Assembly: GCA_039090855.1 (NCBI GenBank)
Contig: CM077002.1
Location: 80,418,194-80,482,193 of the forward strand
Direction of reading: 5' to 3'
From: Macrothele yani
Lineage: Eukaryota; Arthropoda; Arachnida; Araneae; Macrothelidae
DNA: 64,000 nt
Within the stretch, counting starts at the first letter, position 1, and each line of letters opens with the position of its first letter. A model generated the notes under the pieces. That model was not told the DNA's origin. It saw only the letters and a program-made list of their open reading frames with translations, and did no database searches. Below, piece after piece: positions 33,257 through 44,475 of this stretch. Position numbers and translations under genes: made by a program.

Positions 33257-34021
33257 CAAATTATCATTTCTGAAGGTGAATATATTTCCGTATGATCAGC
33301 TGTTGTCGCTCCGCCTCCCCGGTTTACAGATTTACATATTAAAGTGGGGGGAGGTTTCGTTTGTTCGCTCGAACACAGTGAGAGAGCGAGAGAGAGAGAG
33401 TGTGTTTCTGGGAAGCGCAAACAACTCTCTGTTTGTTGTGAGAGCCCACATAGCGCGGACACCTCGGATCCTTAAGTAGGAGGCGGCGCTTAGTCACATG
33501 ACGACACGTTCGCTCTTACAATGATCTTACACTTATTATAAATCAGCATGCACACCTTTTATTACACTCGGTCATTTCACTGTTTGAAAATTTTTTAAGG
33601 CAGCACCATGATGTTCTCGAGTCTTTCGAGAGGGGAAAGAAACTATCGATATATATTAATATTCAGACTCATGACTTCAGCATTTGTTTCGTGTATTAAT
33701 AGCAGCACATGATTTTTTGGCAGTTCTCACTTCCGAAAGCTCCTATACTAACCCTGGATGCATTTTGAATCTTTTTGTATTTTTATATGGAATTGAGTCC
33801 CTGTTTCACTGAAATTTTGAAATTACTCACTTAATCGTGCTGTGCTAAATATTTTCTCCTTTTTTTTTATTCCTGATCAAAGTTATTTTGGAAAATATGA
33901 TCCATATTCAGTGGTCTGACGTATTATAACGTCATTTCTTCAAAGATGCTGCAAGTCATAAGTGACAATCATTAGCGCACCCACGGGGGTGGCTTTGGGG
34001 CTTATCCCCCCCCAAGGAGAT
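33257..34021. other. Unassigned DNA with a short (GA)n stretch
   Basis: (GA)n at 33379-33402; no gene recognised. Confidence 0.5.
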
Positions 34022-34199
34022 TAAGAGCGACATAAGTCACAAATTAAACATTCAGAAATATTATTTTACTTGTTCAAAAAATGCATAGTGTCTTTTAGTT
34101 ATATTCCAAAGCCACAAAGATAGATATTAAGAGAGACGTACATCATAAATTAAACATTCAAAAATATTATTTTACATATTCAAAAAATTACATAGCGTC
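34022..34199 (+). repeat. 71-bp direct repeat, two copies 107 bp apart
   Basis: Copies at 34022-34092 and 34129-34199 share AAATTAAACATTC, ATATTATTTTAC and TTCAAAAAAT with about ten differences. Confidence 0.85.
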
Positions 34200-34269
34200 A
34201 ACACGTTATCTTTTCGGGCCTATATGTACGATTTTTTCTTCCTTTAAGGGCCCGAAAACTTTTCGCACA

Positions 34270-34449
34270 TCCTACGTACATATCAACATCTATCTACCTA
34301 ATTTATACACTATGCGCGTATACTATATACATGCACAAACTACGTAAGTACACTATACAGTATATATATGCACTAATGTGCGTGTACTCTTCATGCTTAT
34401 TCACACGCTATGTACACATACGAGATACTGTATACACTATGTGCGTACA

Positions 34450-34483
<34 letters not shown>
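34270..34483. repeat. Degenerate TACACTATGTGCGTA repeats ending in (TA)n
   Basis: Repeated CACTAT.TGCGTA and GTATATA words, then pure (TA)n at 34453-34483 directly before RTE copy A. The same words recur at 47860-47975 on the far side of the LINE island. Confidence 0.8.
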
Positions 34484-34485
<2 letters not shown>

Positions 34486-37400
34486 GAAGTAAGGTCAGGT
34501 GATGCGCAACATTACATCCTCTAGTTGATAAATGTCAATCCCGCCTTCTCGTGGTGCATCCTGTTCCCACTAAAGGGGCTCTGACGACCGCCAATAGCGG
34601 TATAACTGTACCATCGGGATTAGAGGAACTGCTATCCCACACTTACCAACCCGCTTGGCCAGCGTGGTGAGTTATGGCCAAACCCCTCCAAAATGACTCC
34701 ACAACTTAAATCTTGGCCCTCAGTCTCCGGCAGCTGGAATGTACCTGGCCAAGGCAGCGGCCAGTGCGACATGAAGGCAGAGGGTGCTAAGAATCCCCGG
34801 AGGACCGGACTAGGCTGCCATCTGATGCTGACCTTGGCTACGTATAATGGACGCTCCATATCTTCTGATTCAAGGCTTCTTGAATTGGAAGAGGAAAGAC
34901 AAAGGATCAAGTGGGACATCGTCGGGCTAAGTGAGGTAAGGAGAAAAGGAGAAGATCTCATTGAACTGAAAAGTGGACATCTCTTCTACTATCGTGGGAC
35001 AGATACCGGCAGAACTAGGGGTGTTGGATTTATAATAAACAAGAAACTGAAGAATAAAGTTGTAGAAGTTGAAAGTTCCTCTGACAGAGCTGCACGACTC
35101 GTTATCCAACTCTCGAGAAGATACCAGGCTCAGATTATTAAAACTTATGCACCCACCACAAGTCATCCTGAAGAAGAAATTGAAGAATTTTATGAGGAAA
35201 TTCGTCATCTAAATAATAAAGGTAAGCAGCACTTAAAGATAATTATGGGAGATTTCAATGCAAAAATAGGGCAACGGCAACACAATGAAACTTCAGTAGG
35301 TAAATTCCGTCACGGCAACAGAAACCAGCGTGGAAATACTCTCGTTGAGTTTACAGAGGCAGAAGGGTTTTTCACCATGAACTCCTTTTTCAAGAAAAAG
35401 CCACACAGGAAATGGACATGGAGACATCCAAATGGGACGACAAGTGAAATTGATTTTATTATGTGTAACAAAAAATTCGTCATAGAAGACTGTAGTGTGC
35501 TAAACAAATTCAACACAGGTAGTGACCATAGATTGGTGAGATGTAAGATGCACACCTCAACACTAAACTCGAACGTTAAAAGCTCATAAGACAAACAAAA
35601 TGTATTGACATAACCAACCTTAAAAAACACCATAATACCTTCAAATTGGAACTGAAGAACAGATTCTCTGCTTTAGAAGGCCTAACATCGGAAGAAGTGG
35701 AAATTTCTGAAGTTAACAGAAAAGTAACCAAAGCTCTTATGGAAACAGCAACAAAATTAGCTGGGTCTAAGAACAAATTGCATGTGAATAAATTATCAGG
35801 AAAAACCAAAATGTTGATGCAAAAAAGAAGAGAGATGAGGACAACTAAAGAAGATGTGACTTCCAAAGTGGAATACATAGAGCTATGCAAGACAGTACGA
35901 AAAAGTATCACTGAAGACATAAGGAAATTCAACTGTGAACTAGTGAAGAAAGCAATTGAAAACAACCAAAGCCTAAAGATAGGAAAGGGACATCTCAGTA
36001 AGGGAAGAAAACAGATTATGGCACTGAGAAAAGAAGATGGTTCTGTAACAAGAAATAGAGGCGAAATTTGGACAAGAGTGAAAGATTTCTACTCCAAATT
36101 ATTTGAAAGGGATGATGCATGTACTCCAGACATCATGGAAGGTACCAGTACCAGAGTTCTTCCAGTTATCCCAGCAGACGTTGCATATGCAATCAAGAAC
36201 ATGAAACGGGGAAAAGCTCCAGGAGAAGATGGAATTACTGTAGACATCATACAAGAAGCAAGTGGAGAAATCGAAACAGTATTCGGCCAAATTTTCACTC
36301 GATGCTTTAATGAAGGGAAGATTCCTGGGGATTGGAACAACGCTATTATGATCTTGCTACGTAAAAAAGGTGACATGGAGGATCTTCGGAACTACAGACC
36401 TATCAGCCTCCTATCAGTGGTTTATAAAATCTTCACTAAAGTTCTTTCACACCGTTTGAAGGTAACACTGGACATGGCTCAACCGAGAGAACAAGCTGGA
36501 TTCACGAGTGTCTACAGCACAATAGATCATACCCACGTACTGAGAGAACTAATTGAAAGAGCGAGGGAATATGAACTTCCATTGTGCATGGCTTTTATCG
36601 ATTATGAAAAAGCCTTTGATTCGGTGAAACCATCAGCAGTTACAATGGCTCTGAAATACTGCGGTATTGAAGATGCATACATTAATATTACTAATAACAT
36701 CTGTGAAAATGCAAGTGCAAAGATTCGGCTATTTGAAAATACAACACACATAATAATTGGAAAGAGAGTGAGACAAGGTGACACCATATCTCCGAAGCTC
36801 TTTAACGCCACATTGGAAAATGTCTTTCAATCACTGAACTGGGAAAACAATGAGATAAAGATTAATAGAGAATATGTAACCCACCTCCGTTTTGGTGATG
36901 ACATAGTCATTTTTGTAACTACCCCATCAGAGGTGCAGAGTATGATCCAAGAACTTGCTGACAAGAGTGAAGAAGTGGGATTAAAAATGAACTTTCAGAA
37001 GACAAAAGTGATGTTCAATGCTTTTACAAGAGATGAAGATTTATCGACTGATGGAGAAAAGCTGGAGATAACAGACACGTACGTTTATCTTGGACATCAG
37101 ATATCAAATGAGGATCACATTGTTGAACAATATAATCAGCGTACAAAACTTGCCTGGAGAGCTTTTGGAAGAAACAGCATAATTTCCAAGAGCAATATGT
37201 CATTATGTCTTAAAAGAAAAGTGTTTGATTATGCATCCTTCCAGTGCTTACGTATGGTGCAGAGACGTGGACCTTAACTAAAAGAGACATACAAAGGCTG
37301 CAGACAACTCAAATAAGCATAGAGAGGTGCATGCTTGGTGTAACCAGGTGAGATAAGAAGAGGAACTCGTGGATCCGAAAAATGAGAAGTGTGGAAGATA

Positions 37401-37677
37401 TCATGATCAGAAATAAATCCGTGAAATGGCAATGGGCTGGGCATACTGCCAGAAGGACAGACCATCGATGGACAGGTAAAATTTTAGATTGAATTCCAAG
37501 GGACAGGAAAATACCCAGAAGAAGACCACATGGGACATGGGTGGATGAAATTCGAAAGTATGAGGGAGTCGTCACATGGAGGAGACTGGCACAAGACCGA
37601 CCGTTGTGGAGGAAACTTGGGGAGACCTTCGTCCAGCAGTGGATTGATAATGGTTGACAATGATGATGATAATAATG
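34484..37677 (+). mobile_element. RTE-clade LINE copy A (3194 bp)
   Basis: The 5' end GGGAAGTAAGGTCAGGTG follows (TA)n. The 3' end is the ATGATGATGATAATAATG tail followed by ATATATATATAG. It matches copy C over its whole length. RTE assignment: apurinic-type endonuclease plus reverse transcriptase, short microsatellite-like 3' tail instead of poly(A), similarity to BovB-type endonucleases. TA repeats on both sides make the exact target duplication ambiguous. Confidence 0.9.
34693..37620 (+). pseudogene. RTE endonuclease-reverse transcriptase, copy A
   Basis: The endonuclease frame 34693-35589 contains TLATYNGRS, VGLSEVRRKGE (catalytic Glu), TYAPTTSH, IMGDFNAKIG, TSEIDFIMCNK and GSDHRLV. It then shifts because of an extra AC in GATGCACACCTC (about 35549). 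The reverse transcriptase frame 35646-37277 has the fingers (REQAGFTSVYSTIDH), FIDYEKAFDSV (first catalytic Asp), VRQGDTISPKLFN and the catalytic box as FGDD, where other copies have FADD. A further 1-bp loss near 37229 (GATTATGC versus GATCAATGC) truncates the C-terminus. The LINE protein would nick target DNA and copy its RNA there; this copy cannot make it intact. Confidence 0.85.
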
Positions 37678-38030
37678 ATATATATATAGCAATAGAAGAC
37701 ACCACAAGTAGTTTACATTCCCAATACAATAAATACCATCGAAATAACACCCAAAAGATCCTGAAAAGAGAATTAAAATAGTTAAATACAAAAAGATAGA
37801 AATTCGAAAAATCCATACCTTTTAAGGTTAATGCACACCAGAGCACCAGCTCATTCATCCCTGATCAGTGGGCTGGTGCTCCGATGTATTGGAAATGTAA
37901 ATTATTTGTGGTTGTGGTTGTCTCTATGTGATTACATTTCAAACCTGCAGCTAGGCCCGGTTTTGCAGTGATCATGTTACATTTGTATGCTTCCTACTGA
38001 TTTTTTTAAGTCTTGTGATATATATATATA
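37678..38030. other. Spacer between LINE copies A and B
   Basis: Contains a 10-bp inverted repeat (GAGCACCAGC, 37841-37850 and 37872-37881), repeat R (37959-38010) and a short TA run. Confidence 0.6.
37959..38010 (+). repeat. Repeat R, left of LINE copy B
   Basis: GGTTTTGCAGTGATCATGTT and onward to TTTTTTTAAG recurs at 40916-40966 with about six differences. Confidence 0.88.
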
Positions 38031-40881
38031 TCATCATCATCATTGTCAACCATTATCAATCCACTGCTGGACGAAGGTCTCCCCAAGTTTCCTCCTTCCT
38101 CCACAACGGTATGTCTTGTGCCAGACTCCTCCATGTCACTCCCTCATACTTTCGAATTTCATCCACCTATCTCCCATGTGGTATTCTTCTGGGTCTTTTC
38201 CTGTCCCTTGGAATCCAATCTAAAATTTCGGCTGTCCATCGACGGTCTGTCCATCTGGCAGTATGTTCAGCCCATTGCCATTTCAGGGATTTAACTCTGA
38301 TCATGATGTCTTCCACTCTTGTCATTTTTCGTATCCACGAGTTCCTCTTCTTATCTCTCATAGTTACACCAAGCATGCACCTCTCCATGCTAATTTGAGT
38401 TGTCTGCAGCCTTTGTATGTCTCTTTTAGTTAAGTTCCATGTCTCTGCACCATACGTAAGCACTGGAAGGATGCATTGATCAAACACTTTTCTTTTAAGA
38501 CATAATGACATATTGTTCTCTTGAAAATTATGCTGTTTCTTTCAAAAGCTCTCCAGGCAAGTTTTGTACGCCGATTAATTTCTTCATCAATGTGACCCTC
38601 ATTTGATATCTGCTGTCCAAGATAAACGTACGTAGCTGTTATCTCCAGCTTTTCTCCATCAATCGATAAATCTTCATCTCTTGTAAAAGCATTGAACATC
38701 ACTTTTGTCTTCTAAAAGTTCATTTTTAATCCCACTTCTTCACTCTTGTCAGCAAGTTCTTGGATCATACTCTGCAGCTCTGATGGGGTAGTTGCAAAAA
38801 TGACTATGTCATCAGCAAGACGAAGGTGGATTAGATAATATCCATTCATCTTTACCCCATTGTTTTCCCAGTTCAGTGATTGAAAGACATTTTCCAATGT
38901 GGCGTTAAAGAGCTTCGAAGATATGGTATCACCTTGTTTCACTCTCTTTCCAATTTTTATGTGTGTTGTATTTTCAAATAGCCGAATCTTTGCACTTGCA
39001 TTTTCGTAGATGTTATTAATAATATTAATGTATGCATCTTCAATACAGCAGGATTTCAGAGCCATTGTAACTGCCGATGGTTTCACCGAATCAAAGGCTT
39101 TTTCATAATCGATAAAAGCCATGCACAATGGAAGTTCATATTCCCTCGCTCTTTCAATTAGTTCTCTCAGTACGTGGATATGATCTATTGTGCTGTAGAC
39201 ACTCGTGAATCCAGCTTGTTCTCTCGGTTGAGCCATGTCCAGTGTTACCTTCAAACGATGTGAAAGAACTTTAGTGAAGATTTTATAAACCACTGATAGG
39301 AGGCTGATAGGTCTGTAGTTCCTGAGATCCTCCATGTCACCTTTTTTATGTAGCAGGATCATAATAGCGTTGTTCCAATCCTCAGGAATCTTCCCTTCAT
39401 TAAGGCATCGAGTGAAAATTTGGCCGAATACTGTTTCGATTTCTCCACTTGCTTCTTGTATGATGTCTACAGTAATTCCATCTTCTCCTGGGGCTTTTCC
39501 CCGCTTCATGTTCTTGATTGCATGTGCAACGTCTGCTGAGATAACTGGAAGAACTCTGGTACTGGTACCTTCCATGATGTCTGGAGAACATCCATCATCC
39601 CTCCGTAAGAGCTTTGGTTATGTTTCCAAAAGAACTTTGGTTACTTTTCTGTTAACTTCAGAAATATCCACTTCTTCCGATGTTAGGCCTTCTAAAGCAG
39701 ATAAACTGTTCTTCAGATCCAACTTGAAGGTATTATGGTGTTTTTTAAGGTTGGTTATGTCAATACATTTTGTTTGTTTTATGAGCTTGCCACGTTCGAG
39801 TTTAGTGTTGAGGTGTGCATCTTACATCTCACCAATCTATGGTCACTACCTGTGTTGAACTTGTTTAGCACACTACAGTCTTCTATGACAAATCTTTTGT
39901 TACACATAATAAAATCAATTTCACTTGTCGTCCCATTTGGATGTCTCCATATCCATTTCCTGTGCTGTTTTTTCTTGAAAAAGAAGTTCATGATGAAAAA
40001 CCCTTCTGCCTCTGCAAACTCAACGAGAGTATTTCCACGCTGGTTTCTGTTGCCGTGACCGAATTTACCTACTGAAGTTTCATTGTGTTGCCGTTGCCCT
40101 ATTTTTGCATTGAAATCTCCCATAATTATCTTTAAGTGCTGCTTACCTTTATTATTTAGATGACGAATTTCCTCATAAAATTCTTCAATTTCTTCTTCAG
40201 GATGACTTGTGGTGGGTGCATAAGTTTGAATAATCTGAGCCTGGTATCTTCTCGAGAGTTGGATAACGAGTCGTGCAGATCTGTCAGAGGAACTTTCAAC
40301 TTCTACAACTTTATCCTTCAGTTTCTTGTTTATTATAAATCCAACACCACTAGTTTTGCCAGTATCTGTCCCACGATAGTAGAAGAGATATCCACTCTTC
40401 AGTTCAATGAGTTCTTCTCCTTTTCTCCTTACCTCACTTAGCCCGACGATGACCCACTTGATCCTTTGTCAATCCACTTCCAATTCAAGAAACCTTGAAT
40501 CAGAAGATAGGAGAGCATTCATTATACGTAGCCAAGGTCAGCATCAGATGGCAGCCTAGTTCGTTCCTCCGGGGATTCTTAGCACCCTCTGCCTTCATGT
40601 CGCACTGGCCGCTGCCTTGGCCAGGTACATTCCAGCTGCCGGAGACTGAGAGCCAAGATTTAAATTGTGGAGTCATTTTGGAGGGGTTTGGCCATAACTC
40701 ACCACGCTGCCAAGCGGGTTGGTGAGTGTGGGATAGCATTTCCTCTAATTCCGATGGTATAGTTATACCGCTATTAGCGGTCGTCAGAGCCCCTTTAGTG
40801 GGAGCAGGATGCACTACGAGAAGGCGGGGTTGACATTTGTCAAGGAGTGGCTGTGATGTTACGTATCACCTGACCTTACAT

Positions 40882-40884
<3 letters not shown>
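38031..40884 (-). mobile_element. RTE-clade LINE copy B, internally deleted (2854 bp)
   Basis: Minus orientation. The 5' end (GGGATGTAAGGTCAGGTG reversed) is at 40884 next to (TA)n, and the (GAT)n tail is at 38031 next to another TA run. About 330 bp are missing near 39605-39625, between the endonuclease and reverse transcriptase domains. Confidence 0.9.
38167..40720 (-). pseudogene. RTE endonuclease-reverse transcriptase, copy B
   Basis: Minus strand from about 40720. Endonuclease motifs are scattered in several frames (MGDFNAKIGQRQHNE at 40123, TSEIDFIMCNKRF, GSDHRLVRCKMH followed by the same AC insertion as copy A). After the internal deletion the reverse transcriptase runs 39575-38712: KRGKAPGEDGITVDII, REQAGFTSVYSTIDHI, FIDYEKAFDSV, and LRLADDIVIFAT where the catalytic box reads LADD. 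A premature stop after KMNF (38712) and a frame change near 38500 precede the C-terminal RKMTRVEDIMIRVKSL. Clearly non-functional. Confidence 0.85.
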
Positions 40885-40917
<33 letters not shown>

Positions 40918-41200
40918 TTTTGCAGTGATCATGTTACCTTTTTGTGCCTCCTACTGATTTTTTAAGAAACATGTGTAGGACATAAATGTGGTGAAAATTC
41001 CCTATTCCGAGCTTAATAGAGCATAAAATCCAAACATGTGGAAAGTATATGATAAAACTCACCCCGGTGATGCGAGCAATATATAAATAACTTCAAGCAA
41101 CACCTCTCCAACATGTGCATGACAGCAAATGAACTCCAGGCCACAGCAAAAGACATCCGGGAGTCCGCGGTATCAGAGTGGTATGGGCATTTATCAAAGG

Positions 41201-41240
<40 letters not shown>

Positions 41241-41243
41241 CAT
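40885..41243. other. Spacer between LINE copies B and C with two (TA)n tracts
   Basis: (TA)n at 40885-40915 and 41203-41239, repeat R at 40916-40966 and about 230 bp of unique DNA. A 40-codon stretch on the plus strand at about 41070-41196 (NNFKQHLSNMCMTANELQ…) looks coding-like and stops at a GTAATA, but I cannot assign it. Confidence 0.6.
40916..40966 (+). repeat. Repeat R, right of LINE copy B
   Basis: Partner of 37959-38010, same orientation. It lies outside the TA run on this side, so it is not a simple target duplication. Confidence 0.88.
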
Positions 41244-44200
41244 GGGATGTAAGGTCAGGTGATGCGTAACATCACAGCCTCTCCTTGACAAATGTCAACC
41301 CCGCCTTCTCGTGGTGCATCCTGTTCCCACTAAAGGGGCTCTGACGACCGCCCATAGCGGTATAACTATACCATCGGGATTAGAGGAAATTCTATCCCAC
41401 ACTCACCAACCCGCTTGGCCAGCGTGGTGAGTTATGGCCAAACCCCTCCAAAATGACTCCACAACTTAAATCTTGGCCCTCAGTCTCCGGCAGCTGGAAT
41501 GTACCTGGCCAAGGCAGCGGCCAGTGCGACATGAAGGCAGAGGGTGCTAAGAATCCCCGGAGGACCGGACTAGGCTGCCATCTGATGCTGACCTTGGCAA
41601 CGTACAATGGACGCTCCCTATCTTCTGATTCAAGGCTTCTTGAATTGGAAGAGGAACTACAAAGGATCAAGTGGGACATCGTGGGGCTAAGTGAGGTAAG
41701 GAGAAAAGGAGAAGATCTCATCGAACTGAAAAGTGGACATCTCTTCTACTATCGTGGGACAGATACCGGCAGAACTAGTGGTGTTGGATTTATAATAAAC
41801 AAGAAACTGAAGGATAAAGTTGTAGAAGTTGAAAGTTCCTCTGACAGAGCTGCACGACTCGTTATCCAACTATCGAGAAGATACCCAGGCTCAGATTATT
41901 CAAACTTATGCACCCACCACAAGTCATCCTGAAGAAGAAATTGAAGAATTTTATGAGGAAATTTGTCATCTAAATAATAAAGGTAAGCAGCACTTGAAAA
42001 TAATTATGGGAGATTTCAATGCAAAAATAGGGCAACGGCAACAGAATGAAACTTCAGTAGGTAAATTCGGTCACGGCAACAGAAACCAGCGTGGAAATAC
42101 TCTCGTTGAGTTTGCAGAGGCAGAAGGGTTTTTCATCTTGAACTCCTTCTTCAAGAAAAAGCCACACAGGAAATGGACATGGAGACATCCAAATGGGACG
42201 ACAAGTGAAATTGATTTTATTATGTGTAACAAAAAATTCGTCATAGAAGACTGCAGTGTGCTAAACAAGTTCAACACAGGTAGTGACCATAGATTGGTGA
42301 GATGTAAGATGCACCTCAACACTAAACTTGAACGTGGCAAGCTCATAAGACAAACAAAATCTATTGACATAACCAACCTTAAAAAACACCATAATACCTT
42401 CAAGTTGGAACTCAAGAACAGGTTCTCTGCTTTAGAAGGCCTAACATCGAAAGAAGTGGACATCTCTGAAGTTAACAGAAAAGTAACCAAAGCTCTTATG
42501 GAAACAGCAACAAAATTAGCTGGGTCTAAGAACAAGTTGCATGTAAATAAATTATCAGGAAAAACGAAAATGTTGATGCAAAAAAGGAGAGAGATGAGGA
42601 CAACTAAAGAAGATGTGACTTCCAAAGTGGAATATATAGAGCTATGCAAGACAGTACGAAAAAGTATCACTGAAGACGTAAGAAAATTCAACTGTGAACT
42701 AGTGAGGAAAGCAATTGAAAACAACCAAAGCCTAAAGATAGCAAAGGGACATCTCAGTAAGGGAAGAAAACAGATTATGGCACTGAGAAAAGAAGATGGT
42801 TCTGTAACAAGAAATAGAGGTGAAATTTTGACAAGAGTGAAAGATTTCTACTCCAAATTATATGAAAGGGATGATACATGCACTCCAGACATCATGAAAG
42901 ATACCAGTACCAGAGTTCCTCCAGTCCTTCCAGCAGAAGTTGCACATGCAATCAAGAACATGAAGCGGGGAAAAGCTCCAGGAGAAGATGGAATTACTGT
43001 AGACATCATACAAGAAGCAAGTGGAGAAATCGAAACAGTACTCGCCCAAATTTTCACTCGATGCCTTAATGAAGGAAAGATTCCTGAGGATTGGAACACC
43101 GCTACAATGATCCTGCTACATAAGAAAGGTGACATTGAGGATCTCGGAAACTACAGACCTATCAGCCTCCTATCAGTAGTTTATAAAATCTTCACTAAAG
43201 TTATTTCACACCGCTTGAAGGTAACACTGGACATGGCTCAACCGAGAGAACAAGCTGGATTCAGGAGTGGCTACAGCACAATAGATCATATCCATGTGCT
43301 GAGAGAACTAATTGAAAGAGCGAGGGAATATGAACTTCCATTGTGCATGGCTTTTATCGATTATGAAAAAGCCTTTGATTCGGTGAAACCATCAGCAGTT
43401 ACAATGGCTCTGAAAACCTGCGGTATTGAAGATGCATACATTAATATTATTAATAACATCTATGAAAATGCAAGTGCAAAGATTAGGCTGTTTGAAAATA
43501 CAACACACATAAAAATTGGAAAGGGAGTGAGACAAGGTGACACCATATCTCCGAAGCTCTTTAATGCCACATTGGAGGGTGTTTTTCAGTCACTGAGCTA
43601 TGAAAACAAGAGGATAAAGATTAATGGAGATTATCTAACCCACCTTCGTTTTGCTGATGACGTAGTCATTTTTGCAACTAGCCCATCAGAGCTACAGAGT
43701 ATGATCCAGGAACTTGCTGACAAGAGTAAAGAAGTGGGATTAAAAATGAACTTTCAGAAGACAAAAGTGATGTTCAATGCTTTTACAAGAAATGAAGATT
43801 TATCGATTGATGGAGAAAAGCTGGAGATAACAGACACGTACGTTTATCTTGGACAGCAGATATCAAGTGAGGGTCACATTGATGAAGAAATTAATCGGCG
43901 CACAAAACTTGCCTGGAGAGCTTTTGGAAGAAACAGCATAATTTTCAAGAGCAATATGCCATTATGTCTTAAAAGAAAAGTGTTTGATCAATGCATCCTT
44001 CCAGTGCTTACGTATGGTGCAGAGACGTGGACCTTAACTAAAAGAGACATACAAAGGCTGCAGACAACTCAAAGAAGCATGGAGAGGTGCATGCTTGGTA
44101 TAACCAGGAGAGATAAGAAGAGGAACTCGTGGATCCGAAAAATGACAAGAGTGGAAGACATCATGATCAGAGTCAAATCCCTGAAATGGCAATGGGCTGG

Positions 44201-44431
44201 ACATACTGCCAGAAGGACAGATCATCGATGGACAGCCGAAATTTTAGATTGGATTCCAAGGGACAGGAAAAGACCCAGAAGAAGACCACATGGGAGATGG
44301 GTGGATGAAATTCGAAAGTATGCAGGGGTGACATGGAGGAGACTGGCACAAGACAGACCGTTGTGGAGGAAACTTGGGGAGACCTTCGTCCAGCAGTGGA
44401 TTGATAATGGTTGACAATGATGATGATGATG
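41244..44431 (+). mobile_element. RTE-clade LINE copy C, full length, exact target duplication
   Basis: The 11-bp direct repeat ATATATAGCAT flanks it exactly (41233-41243 and 44432-44442). It begins GGGATGTAAGGTCAGGTG and ends with (GAT)n. Length is 3188 bp. This copy defines the true ends of the family and shows that the (TA)n belongs to the target. Confidence 0.95.
41453..44414 (+). pseudogene. RTE endonuclease-reverse transcriptase, copy C (one frameshift)
   Basis: The reading starts MTPQLKSWPSVSGSWN (41453) and runs through the endonuclease N-terminus (TLATYNGRS, GLSEVRRKGE, GVGFIINKKL) to about 41883. There an extra C (GATACCCAGG versus GATACCAGG in copy A) shifts the frame. The rest is a single open frame to TGA at 44412-44414: MGDFNAKIG, TSEIDFIMCNK and GSDHRLV complete the endonuclease. 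The reverse transcriptase follows with KAPGEDGITVDII, REQAGFRSGYSTIDHI, FIDYEKAFDSV, GVRQGDTISPKLFN and the catalytic FADD (about 43650). A thumb and C-terminal region ends FVQQWIDNG. This is the best-preserved copy; with only one visible lesion it is probably young. Confidence 0.9.
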
Positions 44432-44475
44432 ATATATAGCATAATATGTTTTTAGCATTATATCATTATACAGTA

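Noticed and set aside
37959..40966. Repeat R as the target-site duplication of LINE copy B
   Set aside because: R does not abut the element on either side in the required manner and its two copies differ by about 12%; TA runs are the actual junctions.
42071..42724. A 217-codon antisense frame in LINE copy C (with similar ones opposite the other copies)
   Set aside because: It is the mirror of the LINE reading and recurs only because the LINE recurs; the composition is a hydrophobic shadow with no start context.
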